Below, piece by piece: positions 1 through 8,103 of a stretch of DNA of 64,000 nucleotides (the first letter of the stretch is position 1; each line of letters opens with the position of its first letter). The notes below the pieces were generated by a model, which saw only the letters and a list, made by a program, of their open reading frames with translations, made no database searches and was not told where the DNA came from. Made by a program: the position numbers and the translations under genes. Location of the stretch: assembly GCA_031460505.1 (NCBI GenBank), contig JAVKTT010000001.1:62001-126000 (forward strand). The letters run 5' to 3'. This DNA comes from JAAYTL01 sp031460505. Lineage in GTDB: Bacteria > Bacillota > Clostridia > Tissierellales > Tissierellaceae.

Positions 1-4
1 GTAA

Positions 5-838
5 ATGATTATTTACTTCTTATATATTTTACTAGCTTTAACTTCTATTTATCTAATATTAATTATGCCAAAGATTATAAATAGACCTGATATCACTAAA
101 TTTATGGGTAGACTCTATGCCCATAGGGGCTTACATCAAGGTAAAAGCATACCTGAGAATTCTTTAGCTGCTTTTAAGTTAGCAGTTGAGAATAATTATG
201 GAATAGAGTTAGACGTGCAGTTAAGCATGGATGGAGTTCCAGTTGTTTTTCATGATGATAATTTAAAAAGGGTCTGTGGTATAGATAGGAAGGTTAAGGA
301 TTTGAATTTTGACGAACTAAGGGAACTTACCCTTTATGATTCTAAAGAAAAGATACCTCATTTCCAAGAGGTACTAGATTTAGTAGATGGTAAAGTACCA
401 TTGATTGTTGAAATAAAATCATCCAATGCTTCTGATAGAGAAGCACTATCTTGTAATACTATAGCTCCATATTTGGATAAATATAATGGTGTATATTGTG
501 TTGAATCCTTTAATCCAATAGTTGTGCTATGGTATAAAAACAATAGGCCTAGTGTAGTACGAGGTCAGCTAGCAACTAAAAGTATTAATAAAAAACCGAC
601 ATTTAAAAATAGACTTCTTAATTTTACTTTAAGAAATCTACTATTTAACTTCTTAGCTAAACCTGATTTTATTGCATATAATCATAAAAATAGTAGCTTA
701 GTTTCATATAATCTTTGTAGAACGTTGTATAAGCCCCTTACTGTGGCATATACTATTCAGTCTCAAGAGGATTTAGAAAAAAATGAAGATAAATTTGACC
801 TGTTTATATTTGATAATTTTATACCTTTAGAAAAATAA
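5..838 (+). CDS. Membrane-anchored glycerophosphodiester phosphodiesterase family protein
   Basis: Hydrolyses glycerophosphodiesters to glycerol-3-phosphate and an alcohol (family role). Residues 1-20 form one hydrophobic segment, so the enzyme is probably membrane anchored with the catalytic domain outside. The GDPD signatures are visible: AHRGLH near residue 39, PENSLAAF, the ELDVQ metal-binding motif near 70 and FHDD shortly after. Length 277 aa fits single-domain membrane GDPDs. A stop codon (bases 2-4) lies directly in frame upstream of the ATG, so this is the first possible start; the ribosome site lies outside the window. It converges on the next gene and shares a terminator with it. 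The exact substrate is not visible. Confidence 0.85.
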   Translation: MIIYFLYILLALTSIYLILIMPKIINRPDITKFMGRLYAHRGLHQGKSIPENSLAAFKLAVENNYGIELDVQLSMDGVPVVFHDDNLKRVCGIDRKVKDLNFDELRELTLYDSKEKIPHFQEVLDLVDGKVPLIVEIKSSNASDREALSCNTIAPYLDKYNGVYCVESFNPIVVLWYKNNRPSVVRGQLATKSINKKPTFKNRLLNFTLRNLLFNFLAKPDFIAYNHKNSSLVSYNLCRTLYKPLTVAYTIQSQEDLEKNEDKFDLFIFDNFIPLEK

Positions 839-855
839 AGCTGCCTAGATTGCAA

Positions 856-881
856 AAGGATTCCCAAATGGGAATCCTTTT
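856..881. terminator. Bidirectional intrinsic terminator
   Basis: An 11-bp perfect stem (AAAGGATTCCC / GGGAATCCTTT) with a 4-base loop is followed by T-rich sequence on the plus strand and is flanked by A residues on the other side. It lies between the convergent GDPD and YfcC-family genes and could serve both. Confidence 0.8.
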
Positions 882-913
882 TATTTATCTCACATTTACC
901 TACTTATCATTAT

Positions 914-2314
914 TTAAAATCCAATATTTATAGCTATTAGCAAGAATGCTATTGCCATTGCAAAGAATATTAATAATAGAGGAATTACAAACTTATACCA
1001 TTTAGTCAATGGAACTTTACCATAATTTAAGAAGATCAATAAAGTACCATAACTAAACCAGAACATATTAGTGATACCGTCACCAAATTGATAAGCTAAA
1101 ACAGCAGTTTGATCTGAAAGGCCTAAGCTTAAAGCTATCGGAACAATAATTGGACTTAGTAAAGCACCTTTTCCACTTCCTGAAGGTATTAATCCATTGA
1201 TAAAACTTACAATAATTACTATTCCTATTGCTGCAAGTATAGGAGACATCCCTTTTAGTATTTCTGTTGTATGATAAATAATTGTAGCGTTAATATTTGC
1301 AACGTTTAAAATCCAGTAAACACCACGTGCAACCCCTACGATTAGAGCTCCACCTATAGCACTTTTAGAACCTTCAATAAAAGCATTTGCAATTGAGTCT
1401 GAATCCATTTTACCAATTATTCCTGCTAAAATACCAGATAAAAAGAATATTGCAGATACATCATCTATTGCCCATACTACACCATTAATACCATACTTCA
1501 TACCAATAACAGTTAAAGTCATTGCACCTAATATTGATAACAATACCAATACTTGTGGTGTCGTCATTTTTGAATTTTCATTACTAGAGGTATCAATTTG
1601 AATGTCAGATACATCTACTTCTGATACTAAACTCTTTGTAGGATCTTTGCGCACTTTATTTGCATAATACAGGATATAAATAATACTCACAAGAGTAATA
1701 GCAACCCATATTACGACACGATATCCAAGACCTACGAAAACATCACTACCTTCTGCTAGAATACCTATTTTTTGAAGAGTAGTATTTGCTACACCTACAG
1801 TATAAAGATTTGTAGGACCAGCAATAAATCCACCCATAGACCCAACAATAACAACTGCGACGGCAGTTAAACTATCATATCCAAGTGCCAATACAACAGC
1901 TATTACTAATGGAACGAAAGGAATTAATACTTCAATCCAACCTAAAAAACCACCTATTGCTGAAAAAGCTACTATTAATACTACTAAAAGCATCGTTTGA
2001 GATGATTTTCCAAACTTAGCCATCATAGAATTAATTCCAGCGTCTATTGCTCCTGTTCTCTTATAAATCTCAAGAGCACCACCAACTACTAGTATTAATA
2101 TCATAATATTAGCAGAATCTTTTAGTCCATATGGTACAGCTCTGAAAATATTAAATACATTATTAAAATTAAAAGTGTTTTTAGGAAGTGCAGTGTAAAC
2201 TCCATCAACTATAGTACCTGGCGTAATAATAAATGATAATAACCCGCAAATCGCAACTACTGTAAAAATTAATACAAATGGATTAATAACTTTTGACCTT
2301 TTCTTCTTATCCAT
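914..2314 (-). CDS. YfcC/DcuC-type (arginine/ornithine antiporter-like) membrane carrier
   Basis: A 466-aa integral membrane protein with about 12 hydrophobic segments and a hydrophilic central loop near residues 220-250. The pattern, including GGALEIYKRTGAID near residue 78 and SGSGKGALLSPI near residue 375, is that of the YfcC family within the C4-dicarboxylate/amino-acid carrier superfamily, often annotated as basic amino-acid antiporters. Substrate is not determined. The ATG is preceded by AAGGAGG. It is the last gene of a unit with the sigma-54 activator, PLP enzyme and M20 peptidase, suggesting uptake or exchange of an amino acid or dipeptide handled by those enzymes. A 173-bp gap with a possible RNA structure separates it from the peptidase gene. 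Confidence 0.8.
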   Translation of the reverse strand: MDKKKRSKVINPFVLIFTVVAICGLLSFIITPGTIVDGVYTALPKNTFNFNNVFNIFRAVPYGLKDSANIMILILVVGGALEIYKRTGAIDAGINSMMAKFGKSSQTMLLVVLIVAFSAIGGFLGWIEVLIPFVPLVIAVVLALGYDSLTAVAVVIVGSMGGFIAGPTNLYTVGVANTTLQKIGILAEGSDVFVGLGYRVVIWVAITLVSIIYILYYANKVRKDPTKSLVSEVDVSDIQIDTSSNENSKMTTPQVLVLLSILGAMTLTVIGMKYGINGVVWAIDDVSAIFFLSGILAGIIGKMDSDSIANAFIEGSKSAIGGALIVGVARGVYWILNVANINATIIYHTTEILKGMSPILAAIGIVIIVSFINGLIPSGSGKGALLSPIIVPIALSLGLSDQTAVLAYQFGDGITNMFWFSYGTLLIFLNYGKVPLTKWYKFVIPLLLIFFAMAIAFLLIAINIGF

Positions 2315-2386
2315 AAAAATTCCTCCTTAAAAATATGATCTTTCAATGCTTTTTATTACTATTCATCACAAATTTACTAAACAATA

Positions 2387-2474
2387 AATTACTATTAATT
2401 AGTAATTGTGAAGAAACCGGTTTCTCAAGTATGACGGCTGCATCCTCATTGGAACCTTAGATACAGGGCCGCCA
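2387..2474 (-). promoter_or_regulatory. Candidate structured leader RNA upstream of the YfcC carrier
   Basis: Read on the minus strand, the segment has a 7-bp stem (TGGCGGC at 2474-2468 with GCCGTCA at 2438-2432, one G-U pair), a two-base CC bulge, then a 6-bp stem (TGTATC at 2465-2460 with GATGCA at 2444-2439, one G-U pair) closing a 15-base loop. A 12-bp palindrome (GAAACCGGTTTC, 2413-2424) follows. Next comes an AT-rich perfect 8-bp hairpin (arms 2387-2394 and 2400-2407). The region is clearly more GC-rich than its surroundings and has no ORF. I do not recognise a known riboswitch; it could also be an mRNA-processing or partial terminator structure. Confidence 0.4.
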
Positions 2475-2487
2475 AACTATTAATATA

Positions 2488-3690
2488 CTACTTATCTAAA
2501 TTTCCTAATTCAGTAGAAAGAACCATGTAACCTACAATTCCTTCTTCCATCATCTTAATATCAATGTTATCTTCAGTTGTGTGACAATATTTTATTTCTG
2601 CTGGTGAATAGCCTATACATTTAACCCCTTTTGCTGCATAATGACCTGTATCAGTAGCAAATGCCCATGGCTTTGTCTTTATCGTTCTTCCAGTTGCTGC
2701 TTCTAAAGCATTCTTACAAATTTGTACATACTCTTCATCTGGACTAACGCTAAATGGATATTCTCCTTGATAACCTTGGCCTTCATAGCCAGTATATGTT
2801 GTAAGTGGGAAATATAAAGGATTAACTTCCACTTCAATTCCGTCTACTTTACATCTTTCAGCAACCTCTTTAATCCTTCCAATTGCAACTTCTTCAGTAT
2901 CAACAGTTGACTGTCGATAATCAATATAGAGTACAACTTCATTCGGAATTATATTAGTCCCTTTTTCAGAAGAAGTAATATTAGTAGGAGATGCTACTGA
3001 TGAGCCAAAGAAATCATCAACACCTAATTCCATTTCTTTTAATTCAACTAGAAATCTACCTAAGAAATCAAAAGGATTTTTACCAGTTTCAGGAATTGAT
3101 GCGTGGCAAGCTTTCCCTTTAATCTTAACAACTGCACAAAAACGTCCTTTACTTCCTATTGCTATATCATTTTCGGTTGCTTCACCAACAATTGCATAAT
3201 CTGTTAATTTGTAATTGTCTCTAGTTTGCATCATTGCCCCAAATCCAGCAATCTCCTCAGCAACTACACCTGCAACAACAATGTCCCCCTTTGGTAATAG
3301 CCCTGCTCGTTTTAGCATGATTGGAGTATATAGTTGTATAGCAAAGGTTCCTTTTGTATCAGAAGCTCCTCTACCCCAAATCTTACCTTCTGCAACAGCC
3401 CCACTATATGGAGGATATTTCCACTTACTTTCATCACCAGCGTCAACAACATCAAGATGGCAGTTGAGCATAACTGAACTTCCATTTCCAGTACCTTTAA
3501 CAGTACCAAAAACACTTCCATATTTATCTACTTCAACTTCATCGTATCCCAATTCATTCATTTTATTTACAACATATTCTGCAAATTCACCTTCTTGTAA
3601 AGACTGAGAATTGATTTGAAGCATTTCTGAAGCTGTATTTACAATTTCATCCTTGTACTCCAACATTAATTCTGTAAATTTTTCTTTCAT
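2488..3690 (-). CDS. M20 family metallopeptidase / ArgE-DapE-type deacylase
   Basis: A zinc-dependent amidohydrolase acting on dipeptides or N-acyl amino acids (family role). The metal and catalytic motifs are visible: LNCHLDVVDAG (His-x-Asp), WGRGASDTKG, the EE pair in VVAEEIAGFG, a later GEAT segment and a C-terminal CHTTED. The lid domain between roughly residues 190 and 300 contains KACHASIPETGKNPFDF. Length 400 aa is usual. It is 35 bp downstream of the PLP enzyme gene and upstream of the YfcC carrier, so it probably belongs to the same sigma-54-controlled catabolic unit. Substrate specificity cannot be read from sequence. Confidence 0.85.
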   Translation of the reverse strand: MKEKFTELMLEYKDEIVNTASEMLQINSQSLQEGEFAEYVVNKMNELGYDEVEVDKYGSVFGTVKGTGNGSSVMLNCHLDVVDAGDESKWKYPPYSGAVAEGKIWGRGASDTKGTFAIQLYTPIMLKRAGLLPKGDIVVAGVVAEEIAGFGAMMQTRDNYKLTDYAIVGEATENDIAIGSKGRFCAVVKIKGKACHASIPETGKNPFDFLGRFLVELKEMELGVDDFFGSSVASPTNITSSEKGTNIIPNEVVLYIDYRQSTVDTEEVAIGRIKEVAERCKVDGIEVEVNPLYFPLTTYTGYEGQGYQGEYPFSVSPDEEYVQICKNALEAATGRTIKTKPWAFATDTGHYAAKGVKCIGYSPAEIKYCHTTEDNIDIKMMEEGIVGYMVLSTELGNLDK

Positions 3691-3725
3691 CTTTAAAACC
3701 CCTTTCTTAAAATAATAATGTGCTA

Positions 3726-4904
3726 TTAAAGGTTACTCAAAGCTTTTTTGAATTCTTCCTTAAGATCTGAAACACTTTCTAAACCAATTGATAGTCTTAT
3801 AAGACCCATACTAATACCTGCTGAATCTCTTTCTTCTTCAGTTAATGCTCTATGAGATGTTTTACCTGGATATGATATTGATGTTGTGAAACTAGCTAAA
3901 CTTGGTAAGAACTTAATGTTCTCTAAAGCTCTGATAAATTCATATGCTGCTTTTTCTCCACCTACTAGATCTATGCTTAACATACCACCATATAATTCAT
4001 TAACAAATTGCTCTTTTGCTAGTTCATGAGTTTCTGATGATTTAAGTCCTGGGTAGTACACTTTTGATATTTGTGGTTGTTCTTCTAAAAACTCTGCTAA
4101 CTCTAATGCATTTTTACTGTGTTGTATCATTCTTAATTCTAATGTTCTTAAACTTCTCATTAGTATCCATGCATCAAAAGGACTCATTGATGGTCCATAT
4201 ATTGCAGCTGTATGGTGAATCTTATCAATCATTTCCTTAGTTGAAACTACTACACCACCTGTTACATCACTATGTCCACAGATATATTTTGTTGCACTAT
4301 TTACTACAACGTCTGCACCAAGTGCTAATGGTTGGCAAATAATTGGTGTTGCAAATGTATTATCAACTATTAATAGTGCTTTATGTTTATGTGCTATATC
4401 AGCGTATTTTTTTATGTCGATTACTTCCATTAATGGATTTGTAATTGTTTCCATATATAGTAATTTTGTATTTGGTTTTATATGAGCTTCTACATCATCA
4501 TGTTTGAAGTCTAGGAAAGTTACTTCTACACCAAATCTTCTAAGCTCTTCATTTAATAGTTGATATGATCCACCATAAAGAACCTTATCTGAAATCACAT
4601 GGTCTCCTGCATTAACATTTGCGATGATAGACATAGTAATAGCAGCCATACCTGAACCATAAACTTTTGCTGCTTCTCCTTCTTCAATAGCAGCAATCAT
4701 TTCAGCAAGTGAATCGGTAGTAGGGTTTGCATTTCGTGAATATACATAACCCTTTTCTTCACCTGCATATACTGCATCTAAAGTTTCTACATCATCAAAT
4801 GCAAAAACAGTGTTCATATAAATTGGTAATACTTTTGATGGTGAAACTGATTCCTGATCTAAATTCCCTAAACGTGATAATTTTGTCATAAATTCTTTTT
4901 TCAT
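3726..4904 (-). CDS. Trans-sulfuration-type PLP enzyme (methionine gamma-lyase / cystathionine lyase-synthase family)
   Basis: A fold-type I PLP enzyme of the Cys/Met metabolism family. Visible motifs are YSRNANPTT (substrate/cofactor region), KVYGSGMAAIT, YMETITNPLMEV, DNTFATP and the Schiff-base lysine in VVNSATKYICGHSDVTGG. Length 392 aa is standard. Methionine gamma-lyases usually carry a cysteine in an LYGCT segment; here the equivalent reads LYGGS, so the specific name methionine gamma-lyase is not safe, and gamma- or beta-elimination on another substrate is possible. It lies 27 bp after the sigma-54 activator gene and before an M20 peptidase, which points to amino-acid catabolism rather than methionine synthesis. 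Confidence 0.85.
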   Translation of the reverse strand: MKKEFMTKLSRLGNLDQESVSPSKVLPIYMNTVFAFDDVETLDAVYAGEEKGYVYSRNANPTTDSLAEMIAAIEEGEAAKVYGSGMAAITMSIIANVNAGDHVISDKVLYGGSYQLLNEELRRFGVEVTFLDFKHDDVEAHIKPNTKLLYMETITNPLMEVIDIKKYADIAHKHKALLIVDNTFATPIICQPLALGADVVVNSATKYICGHSDVTGGVVVSTKEMIDKIHHTAAIYGPSMSPFDAWILMRSLRTLELRMIQHSKNALELAEFLEEQPQISKVYYPGLKSSETHELAKEQFVNELYGGMLSIDLVGGEKAAYEFIRALENIKFLPSLASFTTSISYPGKTSHRALTEEERDSAGISMGLIRLSIGLESVSDLKEEFKKALSNL

Positions 4905-4931
4905 AATTGTACATCTCCTTAAATGTTTAAT

Positions 4932-6488
4932 CTAATTGTCTCTTATAATATTGTATTTCTTCATTCTATTTATAAGCATAGTATGAGTTATACCAATATC
5001 CTTTGCAGCTCCTCTAATTGTGTCATTAGTATTAAGACTTTCTTCAATCATTTTTTTCTCTAAGTTCTCTAAACTTTTCGGTAAAGAATCATTAACAATG
5101 ATGTCATCACTATCCTCTTTTTGATATAAGATTATATCCCTTAGATTAAGCTCCTTATCTTCAGCTAATGCTACAGCTCTTTCTACAACATTTTGTAGTT
5201 CTCTTACATTACCAGGCCAGTTATATTGGGTTAACTTACTCATTGCTTGAGATGATATAGAATCAATTTCCTTTCCATATTTATCACTATGAAGTTTAGC
5301 AAAGTGTTCTATCAATGAAGGAATATCTTCTCTTCTTTCTCTAAGTGCTGGTATATGAATATTAAAGATATTGATTCTATATAGTAAATCTAATCTAAAA
5401 TTATCATTTTCTACCATTTCTTCGAGATTTTGATTAGTTGCAGATATTATTCTGACATCTACAGGCTCCTCTTTGTTGCTGCCAATTCTCCTGATTTTTT
5501 TCTCTTGAAGTACTCTAAGAAGCTTAGCCTGTAAATGAGGTGCCATCTCTCCAATTTCATCAAGAAATAATGTTCCACCATTAGCAACTTCAAACAATCC
5601 CATTTTCCCAGCCTTTTTACTACCTGTAAATGCTCCTCCTTCATATCCAAACAATTCACTTTCAAGTAATTGTTCAGGAATCGAAGCACAATTTATTGCG
5701 ACAAATGGCTTATCTCTTCGATTGCTTAGATTATGAATTGCTCTTGTTAAGAGCTCCTTACCAGTTCCTGATTCACCTGTAATAAGTATCGGGGAATCTG
5801 ACAGAGAAAATAATTTAGCTTGATTAATGGTTTGAATCATCTTGTTACTTTCAGCAATTATATCGTCGAAGGTGATAGGGTTTTCATATCTATTAGCATT
5901 GATCATTTCATTGATAACTTTCTTATCACTAATGTTTAGCATATATCCAGAGAATATATTTTCATTACTTAACATAGGATGAATATTTATTATATAGTGA
6001 CGATTACCTATAACAATCTGCATATTATTTATGCATTCTTCATCTTCCTGTCTTTCAAAGAAACTATTTAAGTCTCTCTCATTTATAAAAGATGTAATGT
6101 CTGCACCATTTACTTTATCAGCTTTAGACTTGAAAACCTTCTCTGCAGCATACTTATTTGTGTATTTTATCCTACCGTCTCTACTTAGAATAACTACTCC
6201 ATAAGAGATGTCATCAAGAATTCTATTCATCTCAATATCTCTTTCTTCAACTGCAATCAAGCTAATTTCCTTTACACTTGCAAATCCTTCTATTTCTTTA
6301 AGTTCCTCTTTTAGTTTAGCCCATAGATCAGAGCTTACATCTGGCATTTTAATGTAGATAACAAATGTGTAGACTTCCATCCAAATAATTTCAACATCAT
6401 ATTTACGAAATATACTCAATATGTCATAAGTCATATGTGGTCTGTCTACATTTGTAATGATTTTGATTCTTTTTGTTTTCATATTCAT
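4932..6488 (-). CDS. Sigma-54-dependent transcriptional activator with ACT and PAS domains
   Basis: A 518-aa TyrR-like enhancer-binding protein. Residues 1-80 look like an ACT domain (ITNVDRPHMTYDILSIF), usually an amino-acid sensor. About 90-200 is a PAS domain. About 210-440 is the AAA+ core with Walker A GESGTGKE, Walker B GGTLFLDEIGEM and the sigma-54 contact loop as GAFTGS rather than the usual GAFTGA. The C-terminus is a Fis-type helix-turn-helix. The first ATG is used because GAGG sits 7 bases upstream; a second ATG lies two codons later. Its own sigma-54-type promoter and palindromic sites lie just upstream, suggesting autoregulation and control of the downstream PLP enzyme, peptidase and carrier genes. 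Confidence 0.9.
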   Translation of the reverse strand: MNMKTKRIKIITNVDRPHMTYDILSIFRKYDVEIIWMEVYTFVIYIKMPDVSSDLWAKLKEELKEIEGFASVKEISLIAVEERDIEMNRILDDISYGVVILSRDGRIKYTNKYAAEKVFKSKADKVNGADITSFINERDLNSFFERQEDEECINNMQIVIGNRHYIINIHPMLSNENIFSGYMLNISDKKVINEMINANRYENPITFDDIIAESNKMIQTINQAKLFSLSDSPILITGESGTGKELLTRAIHNLSNRRDKPFVAINCASIPEQLLESELFGYEGGAFTGSKKAGKMGLFEVANGGTLFLDEIGEMAPHLQAKLLRVLQEKKIRRIGSNKEEPVDVRIISATNQNLEEMVENDNFRLDLLYRINIFNIHIPALRERREDIPSLIEHFAKLHSDKYGKEIDSISSQAMSKLTQYNWPGNVRELQNVVERAVALAEDKELNLRDIILYQKEDSDDIIVNDSLPKSLENLEKKMIEESLNTNDTIRGAAKDIGITHTMLINRMKKYNIIRDN

Positions 6489-6511
6489 ATCTTTACCTCA
6501 CTATCTATTAT

Positions 6512-6527
6512 TGCAATATACGTGCCA
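6512..6527 (-). promoter_or_regulatory. Sigma-54 (-24/-12) promoter of the activator operon
   Basis: On the minus strand the sequence is TGGCAC-GTATA-TTGCA, matching the sigma-54 consensus TGGCAC-N5-TTGCW. It lies 24 bp upstream of the activator start codon and is oriented to drive the activator, PLP enzyme, peptidase and carrier. Confidence 0.85.
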
Positions 6528-6576
6528 AGAAAAATAGCTAGAAATCCTACATATTTTAGGAATTAATTGCTATTTA

Positions 6577-6680
6577 GGTTCAAAATTGAACCATATATAT
6601 AATAACATGATACCATTTTCCCTGTTTTTCGACAACCATTTTAGGTTTAAAAATAAACCTATTAGGTTTAATATTGAACC
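6577..6680. promoter_or_regulatory. Three palindromic candidate upstream activator sites
   Basis: Three 16-bp dyads of the form GGTTyAAnnnTrAACC lie at 6577-6592, 6644-6659 and 6665-6680. The last two centres are 21 bp apart, two helical turns, and another AGGTTT half site follows at about 6684. They lie about 50-150 bp upstream of the sigma-54 promoter at 6512-6527, the usual enhancer distance. The inferred ligand is the adjacent ACT-PAS-AAA activator. Confidence 0.7.
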
Positions 6681-6703
6681 TAATAGGTTTATTAATGTAT
6701 AAT

Positions 6704-7993
6704 TTATGAATGACTTTGTATCTTTTTTTCTTTTTTTTCCGTAATTAATAAAATTAGACTTGATATTGGTGCTATTAAAGCTCCTAATCCTAAAATAATA
6801 AAAGGTGGATTCCAGTTTGTTGCTAGTGATGTATCAACAATACCTAAATTTACCGATTCAAGAATCCTTCCAAATATATACGTTGAAAAAATTGTAACAG
6901 TGTATCCTAGTGCTGATTGAATACCTAGCACAGTTGCTCTAATACTATCTGGAACCATGGCAGTTAATTCAGCTTTATATATAGCAGAATCAGCTACCAC
7001 CCAAAAACCTATCCAAAGTCCTACTAGCATGACAATATTTAATGATTTGCCATATAAATCTCCTAAGAAAAATTGAACAATTAAACTAAATATTGAGCAT
7101 AGTAAAATTGTTTTAACACGTCCCCACTTATCTGCTATAGCACCTGCTATCCATGATGAAGGTACACCTAATAAGATTATAAATGCTGCTAGCCTTCCTC
7201 CTAGTTCTACTGCTTCTGATTGAGGATAGCCTACTGCTATAGAACATGCTACCATAAAAGGTCCAATCCATCCCCAAAATGCATATAATTCCCACATATG
7301 ACCCATGTACCCAATGATTATCAGTGCTGGACCTAATTTTTTCGTTTTAGTATTTGCTGTTACCGTTGGATTAGCTTCTAATGTAGTTACACTATTGTAA
7401 CTATCAGGGCTTCCTTCAATAACAAAGAATACTATAAAAGCTGCAATAAAAGCTGGCAATGAAGTCCAAAGAATACCATATCTCCAATGTGTAGCTGCTG
7501 CAATTGGTGCTGCAACAAAATATCCTCCAGCATAAGCTAAAGTCATTGCCCCCGTATATGCACCAAGTACCTTACCTCTTTCATTTGGTCCAAACCATTT
7601 AGATAATAAAGACATTCCAGGAACATAAATTGCACCTGCACTTAATCCTGTCAATAATCTGAGAATCAAAACACTTCTGAAATCCTTAGCTAACCATACG
7701 AACATAGTTGAAAAGATAGCTGTAAATAATGTAGCCCAAGCTACTACTTTTTTTGCACCTATTTTATCAGCCAACCATCCTGTAAACAATACAACTATCA
7801 CATATCCAACCTGAAATGCAGATAGTATTATGCTGGTCTGATTAACAGTAAAACCTAAGTCTGAAGATATGTATGAACTGACTGCTGAAAAGTTATACCA
7901 AGGTAAATAACTAAGTACCATAGATATAAGCATAGAATAAAGAATGATTCTCTTTTTACTCTTTTCATCTTTAATGTTTTTTAATAATGTCAC
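6704..7993 (-). CDS. Major facilitator superfamily transporter
   Basis: A 12-segment MFS carrier. The conserved loop after segment 2 is visible as GWLADKIGAKK, and related GAIADKWGRVKT follows the mid-protein loop. I chose the GTG at 7993 because AAAGG sits 8 bases before it; the longer reading from 8002 would overlap that ribosome site. Length is then 429 aa. It has its own sigma-54 promoter 40 bp upstream, so it is probably co-controlled with the neighbouring activator operon and carries a metabolite of the same pathway. Substrate is unknown; both import and export are possible. Confidence 0.85.
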   Translation of the reverse strand: MTLLKNIKDEKSKKRIILYSMLISMVLSYLPWYNFSAVSSYISSDLGFTVNQTSIILSAFQVGYVIVVLFTGWLADKIGAKKVVAWATLFTAIFSTMFVWLAKDFRSVLILRLLTGLSAGAIYVPGMSLLSKWFGPNERGKVLGAYTGAMTLAYAGGYFVAAPIAAATHWRYGILWTSLPAFIAAFIVFFVIEGSPDSYNSVTTLEANPTVTANTKTKKLGPALIIIGYMGHMWELYAFWGWIGPFMVACSIAVGYPQSEAVELGGRLAAFIILLGVPSSWIAGAIADKWGRVKTILLCSIFSLIVQFFLGDLYGKSLNIVMLVGLWIGFWVVADSAIYKAELTAMVPDSIRATVLGIQSALGYTVTIFSTYIFGRILESVNLGIVDTSLATNWNPPFIILGLGALIAPISSLILLITEKKEKKIQSHS

Positions 7994-8032
7994 TTGTATC
8001 ACCTTTCTTAATTATTGTCTTAGATATTATAT

Positions 8033-8048
8033 TGCAATTATTGTGCCA
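8033..8048 (-). promoter_or_regulatory. Sigma-54 (-24/-12) promoter of the MFS transporter
   Basis: The minus strand reads TGGCAC-AATAA-TTGCA, a full match to the sigma-54 consensus. It lies about 40 bp upstream of the chosen GTG start of the MFS gene. Confidence 0.85.
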
Positions 8049-8058
8049 ATAAAATAAA

Positions 8059-8081
8059 GGTACTAACCTTTAGTTAATACC
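8059..8081. promoter_or_regulatory. Near-perfect palindrome upstream of the MFS sigma-54 promoter
   Basis: Arms GGTACTAAC and GTTAATACC match at 8 of 9 positions around a 5-base centre. The dyad lies 10 bp upstream of the -24 element, close for an enhancer, so it could instead be a repressor or accessory site. Its sequence differs from the dyads at 6577-6680. Confidence 0.4.
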
Positions 8082-8103
8082 TCTAATATTTATTAGTTCT
8101 TAA

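Noticed and set aside
2404..2474. SAM, T-box or lysine riboswitch near the Cys/Met-type enzyme genes
   Set aside because: None of the conserved boxes of those classes is present, and the segment lies after the PLP and peptidase genes; kept only as an unassigned structure.
3215..3607. 130-aa open frame on the plus strand inside the M20 peptidase gene
   Set aside because: Antisense shadow of a well-conserved coding gene, low-complexity Ser/Pro-rich translation and no ribosome site.
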